Source: Holdemania filiformis DSM 12042
GTDB taxonomy: Bacteria > Bacillota_I > Bacilli_A > Erysipelotrichales > Erysipelotrichaceae
NCBI RefSeq assembly: GCF_000157995.1
Contig: NZ_GG657561.1
Location: forward strand, 20,592-66,818
DNA length: 46,227 nucleotides
Direction: 5' to 3'
How positions within the stretch are numbered: the stretch's first letter is position 1; each line of letters begins with the position of its first letter. Shown piece after piece: positions 16,739 to 24,060 of the stretch. The notes beneath the pieces are model-generated. The model did no database searches. It was not told the DNA's origin and saw only the letters and a list, made by a program, of their open reading frames with translations. The translations under genes were made by a program, and so were the position numbers.

Positions 16739-16760
16739 TGTTAAAGTACAGGAGGGCAAT

Positions 16761-18746
16761 ATGAATATAGATTTTACGAATAAAAAGACGATCGCGCTGC
16801 TCAGTGCTGTCGGCATCTTAGCCGTTGCGACGATTGCGGCCGTCGTTATTTTGTTGACGCTGCCTGGCAAAGCGATACAGGTAGAAGATTTCTCAGGAAA
16901 GACCGTGGAAGAAATCAAAAAGTGGGCGACTGAGAAAAAGCTGGGTGACAGTCAATTGGTCGTCGAATACGAATACAGCGATACCGTGGATAAGGATAAG
17001 CTGATTTCGCAGAGTATTGCCTCAGAACAGAAGCTGAACAAAGACAGCGTTCTGACGGTTGTATTCTCGAAAGGTCCGGATCCGGATGTCGAAGTAACGC
17101 TGCCGGATTTCAAGGGCATGACAGAAGAAGAAATTGAGAAATTCGTGGAAACGAATAAATTATTGGATGTCACGTATGAATACGCTGTTGATGAAAAGAT
17201 CGAGAAGGGCAAATTCATTAAGGTTAATGTGACCGATACCGTCGTCAAGCGCAGCACGATGCTGGTGTTTACGATTTCCCAGGGCGAAGACGGAACGGGT
17301 GAGCAGATCATCGTCCCGGATTTCAGCGATTATACAAAAGCGAAGATCACAAACTGGGCGAAGGCCAATAAAGTGACGATCAACTGGAAGGAAGAAGCCA
17401 GTGATAAGATTGCGAAAGACAAAGTGATTTCGCAGGATCCAAAGGCTGGTGAAACGATCAAGACCGGCGATAAGATCACCGTAACAATGTCGTTAGGGAA
17501 AACGGTAACGATGAAATCGTTAGCGAAAATGAGCAAGGATGAAGCGAAGAAGTGGCTGAATGACAACGGTCTGGTCGGCGAGTTCAGCGAAGCGTACAGC
17601 GGATCTATCGAATACGGCTACGTCATTTCCAACACGCCGGAAAAGGGCGACGTTAAGCAGGGAAGCACGGTGAAAGTGAAGGTTTCACTGGGCAAGATCA
17701 AGCTGGAATCGTTTATCGGCAAGAAGAAAGAAGATGCTGAAAGCTTCAAGAAGAAAGTGAACAATTCTGAAGCGAATCTGACGTTCACGTACAGTGAAGT
17801 AGAGAGCACAGAGCCGGTGGGAACGATTGTTTCCCAGGGTTATGATTCAGGAACTTACCTGGCTCCGGGAACAACGGTTAACTTCCAGATTTCCAAGGGA
17901 AAATCAATTACCGTTGAGAACAAAGCAGGCGTAAGCGAAGATGAATTCAAGAAATATATCAGTGGCTTAGGCTTAAGTCTGGGCACCCGTTCAACGGCAT
18001 ATTCGGATAAGGCTGCCGGAACGATTCTTGAGAATGAAACCGGCAAGAAAGCCGCAGGATCTACGGTTTGGTATAAAGTGTCGTTAGGTCAGTTCAGTCC
18101 GGCAGCCGGCGACTTTGAAAACAAATCGGTCGCGGAAGCCCGGAAGATTATTGAAAATGCCAATAATTCCGGCGCAGGCTGGAGTTTCTCAGAAGGTGCC
18201 AGCGAGTTTAACGACAGCGTTGCCTCCGGCAATACCTTCGGCTGTTCCATTTCGGGTAAAACGGTTACCTGTAAGGTTTCTAAAGGTAAAGGAATCACGG
18301 TTAAAAACTACGTTGGAGGCACCGCGCCATGTTCCACGAACAGCTGTTCTGTCGACGGCGTGACGATTAAGCAGGTTTATCAGTCAGATTACAGCGACGT
18401 TCCTGCAGGGCAGGTTGTCGATCAGTCGGTTGGCGCCGGTACTGTTGTTTCTTCGGGAACTGAAATTACATTGACATTGTCAAAAGGACCGAAGCCGGTT
18501 ACAACCGCGAAGGTTCCGGACGCTCCATTAACGGTTTATAATGGTACGAGTTATGATGACTGCAAAGCAAAAATTCAGAATGCATTCAACAATGCAGGAT
18601 TTAACAATTTGAAATTTGTGAAGGTGACCGGGGAAGTAGACAATAAAGATGGTATCAACGGCGTTGTAAAATCAGTTTCTGTGGATTTAGGCGCAGAAAT
18701 TGAAACATCGACGGAAATTGTCATCGAGATCTATTCCGCCAGCTAA
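16761..18746 (+). CDS. Membrane-anchored multi-PASTA protein without kinase domain
   Basis: This 661-residue protein starts after AGGAGGG. A short cytoplasmic tail (about 10 residues) is followed by one transmembrane helix (about 11-34). Eight PASTA-like units of about 65-75 residues plus a divergent ninth follow. Each starts with a VPDF/VENxxG-type segment and ends in a V-x-V-S-x-G-K strand (for example VVFSKGP, VTMSLGK, VKVSLGK, FQISKGK, LTLSKGP). PASTA units bind muropeptides or lipid II and normally sit on the outside of Stk/PrkC kinases or on penicillin-binding proteins. Neither catalytic domain is present here, and no kinase gene adjoins. It may act as a wall scaffold or decoy sensor. 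Unit 8 contains a Cys pair (PCSTNSC) and unit 7 another (GCSISGKTVTC), possible disulfides. Confidence 0.85.
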   Translation: MNIDFTNKKTIALLSAVGILAVATIAAVVILLTLPGKAIQVEDFSGKTVEEIKKWATEKKLGDSQLVVEYEYSDTVDKDKLISQSIASEQKLNKDSVLTVVFSKGPDPDVEVTLPDFKGMTEEEIEKFVETNKLLDVTYEYAVDEKIEKGKFIKVNVTDTVVKRSTMLVFTISQGEDGTGEQIIVPDFSDYTKAKITNWAKANKVTINWKEEASDKIAKDKVISQDPKAGETIKTGDKITVTMSLGKTVTMKSLAKMSKDEAKKWLNDNGLVGEFSEAYSGSIEYGYVISNTPEKGDVKQGSTVKVKVSLGKIKLESFIGKKKEDAESFKKKVNNSEANLTFTYSEVESTEPVGTIVSQGYDSGTYLAPGTTVNFQISKGKSITVENKAGVSEDEFKKYISGLGLSLGTRSTAYSDKAAGTILENETGKKAAGSTVWYKVSLGQFSPAAGDFENKSVAEARKIIENANNSGAGWSFSEGASEFNDSVASGNTFGCSISGKTVTCKVSKGKGITVKNYVGGTAPCSTNSCSVDGVTIKQVYQSDYSDVPAGQVVDQSVGAGTVVSSGTEITLTLSKGPKPVTTAKVPDAPLTVYNGTSYDDCKAKIQNAFNNAGFNNLKFVKVTGEVDNKDGINGVVKSVSVDLGAEIETSTEIVIEIYSAS

Positions 18747-18758
18747 ACATAGAAAATC

Positions 18759-18793
18759 AGGATGAAGCGCATAAAGCACTCATCCTTTTTCTT
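18759..18793 (+). terminator. Terminator of the PASTA gene
   Basis: The stem AGGATGA/TCATCCT is followed by TTTTCTTT. Confidence 0.75.
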
Positions 18794-18851
18794 TATCCTA
18801 AGTCAGAGGAAATTAAGAATTAATTTTTAACTTTCACGATAAATTTAATGG

Positions 18852-19040
18852 TATAATGAAACTCAAGAGGTATTATAATTTGACCATGTGGCCAGATAAG
18901 GATTAAAAACGTTATCGAAGACTGCGGCAGGTCATTCGCATAAACTATGAGATGAGAAGGAATAAATGGATTCATAGTGGACGGGATGCTGGAAAGTAAA
19001 GAAAGACAGGTCGATCCAGCGTCATGGAAAGGAAGTAAAA
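18852..19040 (+). promoter_or_regulatory. Promoter and long leader of the diguanylate cyclase gene
   Basis: TATAAT at 18852-18857 has only a weak -35. The start codon is about 175 nt downstream of the predicted transcription start. The leader contains a 21-codon open frame (18986-19051, starting ATGCTGGAAAGT) whose stop overlaps the cyclase start. I looked for a c-di-GMP riboswitch core and did not find a convincing one. Confidence 0.4.
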
Positions 19041-19913
19041 ATGATGTTTGATTTGGAGAAGGCGGATCAGTTTATACAAAAACAAATTCAGACGCATCCT
19101 TTGTTTGAATATTACCGGATTGTGGACGTGAACACGTATGAGGTCCATGAATGGAAAAAGTCGCAGCTGGTAGCGAACGGCGAGCATTGCTTTCAGGTAT
19201 GGAGCCGGAATTGCGCCTGCCGGAATTGCGTATCCCGTTTAGCCGTAGATGAAAACCGTCCGATCATCAAAATGGAAACAACGCAGGACAACCGGATTTT
19301 TTTGATTGAGTCGGTTCCACTTCGGGAATTGGGCGATCATTACGCAATGGAATTAATCCGTGAGGTGACCGATAACTTATTGTTTACAGATCCTGATCAT
19401 AAAAACAACGTGATGTTGACGGACATTATCTACAAGATGAATGAGCTGTCCACTCATGATTCTTATACAGGTCTGTATAATAAACGCTTCATGGAGCATG
19501 AGCTGAAACGGGATATTTCAGAATGGAAGGAAGAAAAACCACTGACGATCGCGCTGCTTGATATTGACCAGTTCAAGGCAGTGAATGATACGTATGGCCA
19601 TCTGATGGGGGATCGGGTGATTCTGGCCTTGTCAGAAGCCTTGAAGGCCTGTGCAGAAAGTCATAACGGCTGGGCATGCCGGGTGGGCGGCGACGAATTT
19701 CTGATTGCGTTTAACGGTTTAAATCAGGATCAGGCGGCACAGGTGATCCAGACATTCCGCCAGGAAATGGCGCAGCTTCAATTCAGCGAAGCCGCGCGGA
19801 ATTATCACATGTCGATCAGTGTCGGCATTGTAGAATACAAGCCGGAAATCCAGGATTGGGAAACCTGGTTTACGCTGGCTGATCAGGCAATGTATCAAAA
19901 TAAGCAGAAGTAA
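19041..19913 (+). CDS. Diguanylate cyclase with N-terminal cysteine-cluster PAS-like domain
   Basis: This 290-residue protein has a GGDEF domain in its C-terminal half (about 130-290), with intact active-site GGDEF at 216-220 and the DIDQFKAVNDTYGHLMGD metal/nucleotide segment. It should make cyclic di-GMP. The inhibitory RxxD motif five residues before GGDEF is absent (sequence there is SHNG), so product inhibition at that site is not expected. The N-terminal 110 residues look PAS-like and carry Cys50, Cys58, Cys60 and Cys63 (HCFQVWSRNCACRNC), a pattern that could hold a metal or respond to redox. It has no membrane helix. The ribosome site is AAGGAAG. A second in-frame ATG at 19044 is equally possible. 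Confidence 0.9.
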   Translation: MMFDLEKADQFIQKQIQTHPLFEYYRIVDVNTYEVHEWKKSQLVANGEHCFQVWSRNCACRNCVSRLAVDENRPIIKMETTQDNRIFLIESVPLRELGDHYAMELIREVTDNLLFTDPDHKNNVMLTDIIYKMNELSTHDSYTGLYNKRFMEHELKRDISEWKEEKPLTIALLDIDQFKAVNDTYGHLMGDRVILALSEALKACAESHNGWACRVGGDEFLIAFNGLNQDQAAQVIQTFRQEMAQLQFSEAARNYHMSISVGIVEYKPEIQDWETWFTLADQAMYQNKQK

Positions 19914-19994
19914 CTCAGTCATAATTATTCCATTAAATCAAAAGAAGGAATAAGCGGCAAACTTAACGACAGATGAAAGGGAGGGAAATGGGCG

Positions 19995-20543
19995 ATGAGG
20001 AAACGAAGTCCATGGCGAAGAAGGGCAGCGGTAATTCTGATTTTTCTTTGCGGCTTGGTTCTCTCCAGATGTGCTTCTGTCCAATACTATTGGTATACGC
20101 AGCCCGATCGTTCGATTAAGCTCAGTGTAAAAGCAGACAAAGTTCAGCGGATGCTTGTCATTACGAATGTAAGTCAGTTGGAATCCATTAAGCTTGATGA
20201 AGAGAAGAACTGGCTGGAAGAATTAGGCGTCGGTGATTATTTTGAAATTCAGCAGCATCCCGAATCCTTCTTCCTCGTGCATTACACGGATTCCGGAGAA
20301 GGTGGTGTGGTTTTCTATAACTTTAACTTTGCGGCTTCCGACTTTGATCCCACAAAGGAAGACGTGACCGCCATTCTGGATCACTTTGGGTTAACTGAAT
20401 CTCTGAATCGGGAAACCAAATCGATCAGCTTGAAAACGTTAACTTCTTCGCAGGCTTGCCGTTTCCATGCGCTTTTTGAATCCGGCGATTTCCAACAATT
20501 AAAAAAGCCGGAATGGTTTGAGGAACGCTGGCAATCAAACTAA
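19995..20543 (+). CDS. Small exported or membrane-anchored protein, function unknown
   Basis: This 182-residue protein begins with a highly basic MRKRSPWRRRAA followed by a hydrophobic helix (AVILIFLCGLVLS). The sequence LVLSRCAS resembles a lipobox, but Arg before the Cys is not the normal residue, so lipidation is uncertain. The rest is a soluble, mixed alpha/beta domain (about 150 residues) with no motif I recognise. It starts after GGGAGGG. It lies 81 bases after the cyclase stop with no terminator between, so it may be co-transcribed with it, and it has a terminator of its own. Confidence 0.65.
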   Translation: MRKRSPWRRRAAVILIFLCGLVLSRCASVQYYWYTQPDRSIKLSVKADKVQRMLVITNVSQLESIKLDEEKNWLEELGVGDYFEIQQHPESFFLVHYTDSGEGGVVFYNFNFAASDFDPTKEDVTAILDHFGLTESLNRETKSISLKTLTSSQACRFHALFESGDFQQLKKPEWFEERWQSN

Positions 20544-20558
20544 ATTGAAATCATGATG

Positions 20559-20597
20559 AATCCGGACCGAGGCTATGTTGCCTGAGCCGGATTTTTT
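20559..20597 (+). terminator. Terminator after the small exported protein gene
   Basis: The stem AATCCGG/CCGGATT encloses an inner AGGC/GCCT pairing and is followed by TTTTT. Confidence 0.75.
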
Positions 20598-20701
20598 ATT
20601 CGTCTGATTCCGAGGGGAAATATCCGAGATAAGAGGGAACACTAGGAAAGTTCTGAACTTTTTGTAAAAGGAAGAATAAGTTAGAAATTGAACAAAAGGG
20701 C

Positions 20702-20752
20702 TTGCAATTAATGACTACAAAGTGTAGTATAATAATTGACTACAAGATGTAA
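20702..20752 (+). promoter_or_regulatory. BlaI-type operator-promoter
   Basis: Two copies of the BlaI/MecI box occur 25 bases apart: CTACAAAGTGTAG (20715-20727) and CTACAAGATGTAA (20740-20752). TATAAT (20728-20733) lies between them and TTGCAA (20702-20707) upstream. This is the arrangement expected for autorepression of a BlaI-M56 operon. Confidence 0.85.
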
Positions 20753-20769
20753 TAAAAAGGAGGGAGACC

Positions 20770-21150
20770 ATGGAACTGATGTCGGATTCCGAAAAGGAAA
20801 TCATGAAGCTGATCTGGGATCATGGCGGCGCGATGACGATCAGTGAATTGCTGGACCAGATTGAACGAACCGGACGCGATTGGAAACGCACGACCGTGCG
20901 AACCTTTATCTCCAGACTGATCGACAAAGGGATGCTGATCAGCCAGAAGGAAGGCCGGGGCGCGCGGTATGTCGCGCGCATCAGCGAGGAAGAATATTTG
21001 AAAACCCAGTCGGTTCAGTTTGTAAACCAGGTGTTCGGCGGGAATGTCAGCACGCTGCTGACGTCGCTGTTCGGGCAGCAATGCCTGGAATCCAAGGATA
21101 TTGAAGAACTGGAAAAATTTTGGGAGCAGGGGAAGGAGAAATTGAAATGA
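20770..21150 (+). CDS. BlaI/MecI/CopY family repressor
   Basis: This 126-residue protein has the family length. The winged helix spans about residues 1-80: LMSDSEKEIMKLIWDHGGAMTISELLDQI, then WKRTTVRTFISRLIDKGMLISQKEGRGARYVARIS. A short C-terminal dimerisation region follows, where BlaI is cleaved when its partner is activated. The start follows AAAAGGAGGGAG. Two TACA-N3-TGTA boxes cover its own promoter. The stop overlaps the start of the M56 gene by ATGA, so the two proteins are made in fixed ratio. No beta-lactamase is next to it. The regulated genes beyond its own operon are unknown. Confidence 0.93.
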   Translation: MELMSDSEKEIMKLIWDHGGAMTISELLDQIERTGRDWKRTTVRTFISRLIDKGMLISQKEGRGARYVARISEEEYLKTQSVQFVNQVFGGNVSTLLTSLFGQQCLESKDIEELEKFWEQGKEKLK

Positions 21151-23735
21151 ATACCTTCATGATCAGCTTCCTTTCAGTTTCGGTTTCCGGATTGTGCATG
21201 GCCGGCATCGTTGTACTGCTGGAAAAGCTGCTGAAAAATCATTTAAGCTTCCGCTTTCGTTACGGACTCTGGTTGTTTGTGATTCTGCGGCTTTTAATTC
21301 CGGTATCGCCGGTAGCCGGGGTTGTCGGTACTTTGTTTTCTGAGGAAACCTGGAATCCGCAGCCGCAAACTCAGCTCGCGGCAAAAGCGCCGGAAACGAT
21401 CAGAAATCCTGTTGCGGATCAACAGACTAAACTTCCGGAACAGAAGGCCCAAAGCGATCCGGTTCAGGATATCCGAACCAGATCAACACCGGAGCCATCC
21501 CAATCAACCTGGCAGTTTCAACAACCTGCCTGGCTGGACGATCTGATCCAGGCTGCCTGGGTACTGTGGCTGAGCGTTGCCGTGGTGCTGATGGTGAGGC
21601 GAATCACGAGCTATCAAGGATTTCTGCGGTTTATTAAAGCCGGCAGTTTTCCTGCGTCCAGTCCGGATACCCGGCAATGTCTGGACGAGGTTCGTCAAAA
21701 GATGAGCATCCGCCGTCCGCTGCCAGTCTGGATTAACAAGCTGGCGGTCTCGCCGATGCTGCCGGGCGTCTTTCATCCGATGATCATTCTGACCACGGAG
21801 GATTGCAGTCCCGAGGAAATGTGGATGATCCTGCGCCATGAACTCACGCATTATCAACGCGGGGATATCTTTACAAAATGGCTGGTCCAGCTGGCGATCT
21901 GCATACATTGGTTTAATCCCGCTGTCCGCCTGATCGGCCGTCATATGGAAAGTCTATGTGAGCTGGCCTGCGATGAACAGGTGCTGAGTTCCCTTTCAGC
22001 TTCAGAAAAACGCTGCTACGGCGACACGTTGATCCATTCATTAAAAGATAAGGGAACCTATGGCGATATTATCGTATCGATTACGTTAAATGAAAATTTG
22101 AGCTTGCTGAAGGAAAGGCTGAGTGCAATTATGAATGAACAAAAGTCAGGAACGACGCGGACGTTGATCTCGATGGCTGCCGGAGCTGTATTGTTTGCCA
22201 GCGGTATTTTGTGCGGTTCCGCGCTGAGCTGGAAAACGCCAAAACCGGCCGCGGCGCCAGTGGTGACCACGACGACCTCGACAAACCAGAGAACCTTCTA
22301 TTTTTCCGGGAGCGTCTATACACAGGGCTACATCGTGACGCTGAACTGGGCGGGAGCCGACCGATCGGAAGAGGGCAGCGTGTATCAGGATTCGCTGATC
22401 AGCGTCGCCTTTGACGAAAGCATGAAAGCGGTCATGGACAATGAGGAACAGATGGAAGCTGTTCGTCAGGCTGTTTCTGAACAACATGCGCGCTTAGTCC
22501 GCAACAACAGTTCCTTGGCTTCGCGTACGCCGCTTTTGACCTCGATCGAAGGCCCTTATACCGAATCCGTGGAGGAACTGGCTGTCCGCTTCCATAAGGA
22601 AAAGAAAATGTCACAGTTTAGAGCCGTGGCTGCCCAGCTGAACGAGGAAGCGGCTGTGAAAATGGCCCGCACCTTCTATGCGGCGAAGGAAATGGATTAT
22701 TTTGCGGTGCTGGTCGATGCACTTCCGGAATCCGAAATTCTTGATTTGAGCAGACAGGCTTACCAGAGCCGGTATGAGGACGCGTTTGATCTGTTGGTGC
22801 CGAAGCTGCCGCAGGATCAGATTCAGACGTTGGCGCAGCAGGCCTATGCGGATAGCCGGCTTGATTATTTTGAAATCGCGCTGCTTTCCCTGCCGGCCCA
22901 GCAGCGGTCTGAATGGGCGGAAAAAGCCTATGCGGACAGCCGGCTGGAATATTTTATAGAAACGGTTCAGGATCTGCCGACAGATCAGCTCGGCGTGTGG
23001 GCTGACCGGATTTATGCCGATCAGCGCCTTGAATTCTTTGAAGAAATCGTGGGTTCGCTGAATACCAGTCAGCGGGAAGCTCTGGCAGAAAAGGCCTATG
23101 CCGATAACCGTGTCGAATATTTCAAAGAAGCTTTCTATGATTTGCCAAGAGAGAGCGTCGCAGCGTATGCTCAGCGGGTGATCGACGATCAGCGTTATCG
23201 GGATTATCTGTTTGTCTTTGATGATAATCTGCCCAGCGAGCTGATGGATAAGCTGGCGATCCAGGCTTATGATGAAAAGCAGGATGAGCTGTTTGACCGG
23301 ATTTACTGGGGTTTTTCTAAGGAAACGGCGAAGACGCTGCTTGAGCGGGCGTATGCCGATAACCGGACGGAAGTGCTCTACCGGCTGTATTCCCAAGTCG
23401 ATAACGAAACTCTGAAGGCGCTGGTGGAACAGGCCTTTAACGATCATCGCACGGATGTGTTTATGAATCTGTGCAATGATTTGACCAGTGAACAAAAGGC
23501 AGAGTATGCCAACCGGGCCTATGAGAATCAGAATTTGGATATTCTGGCGAACCTGATTTACGATCTTCCGCATGACCAGGTTCTCTCGCTGGCGCAGAAG
23601 GCCTACGATGATCAGCGGATCCGTTATTTCGAGATGGTTGTCTATGAATTGAATTCGGCGGATATCGCGAAATTCAGGACACAGGCAAAAAAAGACGGAC
23701 GCAACGAGTTTTATTCTATGCTGGAAGATTATTGA
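21147..23735 (+). CDS. BlaR1-like M56 metallopeptidase with tandem 28-residue repeat sensor domain
   Basis: The start at 21147 overlaps the repressor stop (ATGA), giving 862 residues. Transmembrane helices lie near 5-25, 33-55 and 130-150, and a last one near 332-352 (TLISMAAGAVLFASGILCGSALSW). The M56 domain has the zinc motif HELTH (231-235) and the CELACDEQVL segment, matching BlaR1/MecR1, which cleave BlaI/MecI. In BlaR1 an extracellular penicillin-binding sensor follows; here there is none (no SxxK/SxN/KTG set). Instead, residues about 360-505 form a linker domain. From 506 to the end there are about 12.5 units of exactly 28 residues with the pattern AYADxRLxYFxxxxxxLPxxQxxxxA, predicted as paired helices. 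The signal is therefore probably not a beta-lactam. The family of the repeat is unknown to me. Confidence 0.88.
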   Translation: MNTFMISFLSVSVSGLCMAGIVVLLEKLLKNHLSFRFRYGLWLFVILRLLIPVSPVAGVVGTLFSEETWNPQPQTQLAAKAPETIRNPVADQQTKLPEQKAQSDPVQDIRTRSTPEPSQSTWQFQQPAWLDDLIQAAWVLWLSVAVVLMVRRITSYQGFLRFIKAGSFPASSPDTRQCLDEVRQKMSIRRPLPVWINKLAVSPMLPGVFHPMIILTTEDCSPEEMWMILRHELTHYQRGDIFTKWLVQLAICIHWFNPAVRLIGRHMESLCELACDEQVLSSLSASEKRCYGDTLIHSLKDKGTYGDIIVSITLNENLSLLKERLSAIMNEQKSGTTRTLISMAAGAVLFASGILCGSALSWKTPKPAAAPVVTTTTSTNQRTFYFSGSVYTQGYIVTLNWAGADRSEEGSVYQDSLISVAFDESMKAVMDNEEQMEAVRQAVSEQHARLVRNNSSLASRTPLLTSIEGPYTESVEELAVRFHKEKKMSQFRAVAAQLNEEAAVKMARTFYAAKEMDYFAVLVDALPESEILDLSRQAYQSRYEDAFDLLVPKLPQDQIQTLAQQAYADSRLDYFEIALLSLPAQQRSEWAEKAYADSRLEYFIETVQDLPTDQLGVWADRIYADQRLEFFEEIVGSLNTSQREALAEKAYADNRVEYFKEAFYDLPRESVAAYAQRVIDDQRYRDYLFVFDDNLPSELMDKLAIQAYDEKQDELFDRIYWGFSKETAKTLLERAYADNRTEVLYRLYSQVDNETLKALVEQAFNDHRTDVFMNLCNDLTSEQKAEYANRAYENQNLDILANLIYDLPHDQVLSLAQKAYDDQRIRYFEMVVYELNSADIAKFRTQAKKDGRNEFYSMLEDY
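22662..23732 (+). repeat. Tandem 84-bp coding repeats (28 residues) in the M56 sensor
   Basis: Twelve and a half units of 28 residues follow one another without gaps, for example QQAYADSRLDYFEIALLSLP and EKAYADSRLEYFIETVQDLP. Conserved positions are A-Y-A/D-D near the start, R at 8, Y/F-F at 11-12 and L-P at 19-20. The unit 7 position has one inserted residue. Units are diverged at DNA level, so the array is old and stable. Confidence 0.8.
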
Positions 23736-23930
23736 GTCAGCGGTCTGACCGGCAACTCACGGAAGAATCCTTGCCGCTTCGGCTGGACTGACAGAAACTT
23801 CTGACGGATCTGTCCTGGTTTGACACGGCTTCATGAGAATTTTGGGCTAAACTGTTCGAAAATGTCATAAAAGTCATTTTGGCTTTTGTTTGGAAGTTAT
23901 TCGGAAGTTAATGAAATCACCGGCGGCTTA
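23736..23930. other. Intergenic region after the M56 gene
   Basis: About 195 bases with no convincing gene. A weak AAAATG/CATTTT hairpin at 23859-23880, followed by a T-rich stretch, may terminate the BlaI-M56 transcript. The rest shows nothing I recognise. Confidence 0.35.
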
Positions 23931-23933
23931 TGC

Positions 23934-24038
23934 TATAATAAAAACCGCATGGGGCTTTTAAGCGGATCCAGTGAGATCGCAAGGCTGAACACATTTATGG
24001 GGAAAGTCCTTTTGCACAAAATCAAAAGGGCTTTTTAT
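23934..24038 (+). promoter_or_regulatory. PyrR-type transcription attenuator before the uracil permease
   Basis: An extended -10 (TGCTATAAT, -10 hexamer at 23934-23939) begins the leader. The segment ATCCAGTGAGATCGCAAGG (about 23966-23984) matches the PyrR anti-antiterminator consensus ARUCCNGNGAGRY. The intrinsic terminator AGTCCTTTTG/CAAAAGGGCT plus T-run lies at 24005-24036. GGGGCTTTT (23951-23959) can pair with GGAAAGTCC (24001-24009), giving the competing antiterminator stem. With high UMP, PyrR would hold the first hairpin and cause termination. Confidence 0.8.
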
Positions 24039-24060
24039 TTAAGCCCAGAAAGGGGTATTT

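Noticed and set aside
18860-19040. Possible c-di-GMP riboswitch before the GGDEF gene
   Set aside because: Neither the class I nor the class II conserved core could be matched by eye; only a long leader and a small frame are supported.
19995-20543. Confident lipoprotein call
   Set aside because: The Cys is preceded by Arg (LVLSRC), which does not fit the lipobox, so it was left as exported or anchored.
20880-21104. A second plus-strand frame within the BlaI gene
   Set aside because: It lacks a ribosome site and overlaps the well-supported repressor in another frame.
22611-23573. A 320-codon open frame on the minus strand opposite the M56 repeats
   Set aside because: It mirrors the 84-bp repeat structure of the plus-strand gene, has no ribosome site and encodes an unnatural Ile/Arg/Gln-rich protein. 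It is a shadow of the repeats.
21147-23735. Classical beta-lactam sensor BlaR1/MecR1
   Set aside because: The M56 domain fits, but no SxxK, SxN or KTG motifs occur downstream; the sensor region is made of 28-residue repeats.
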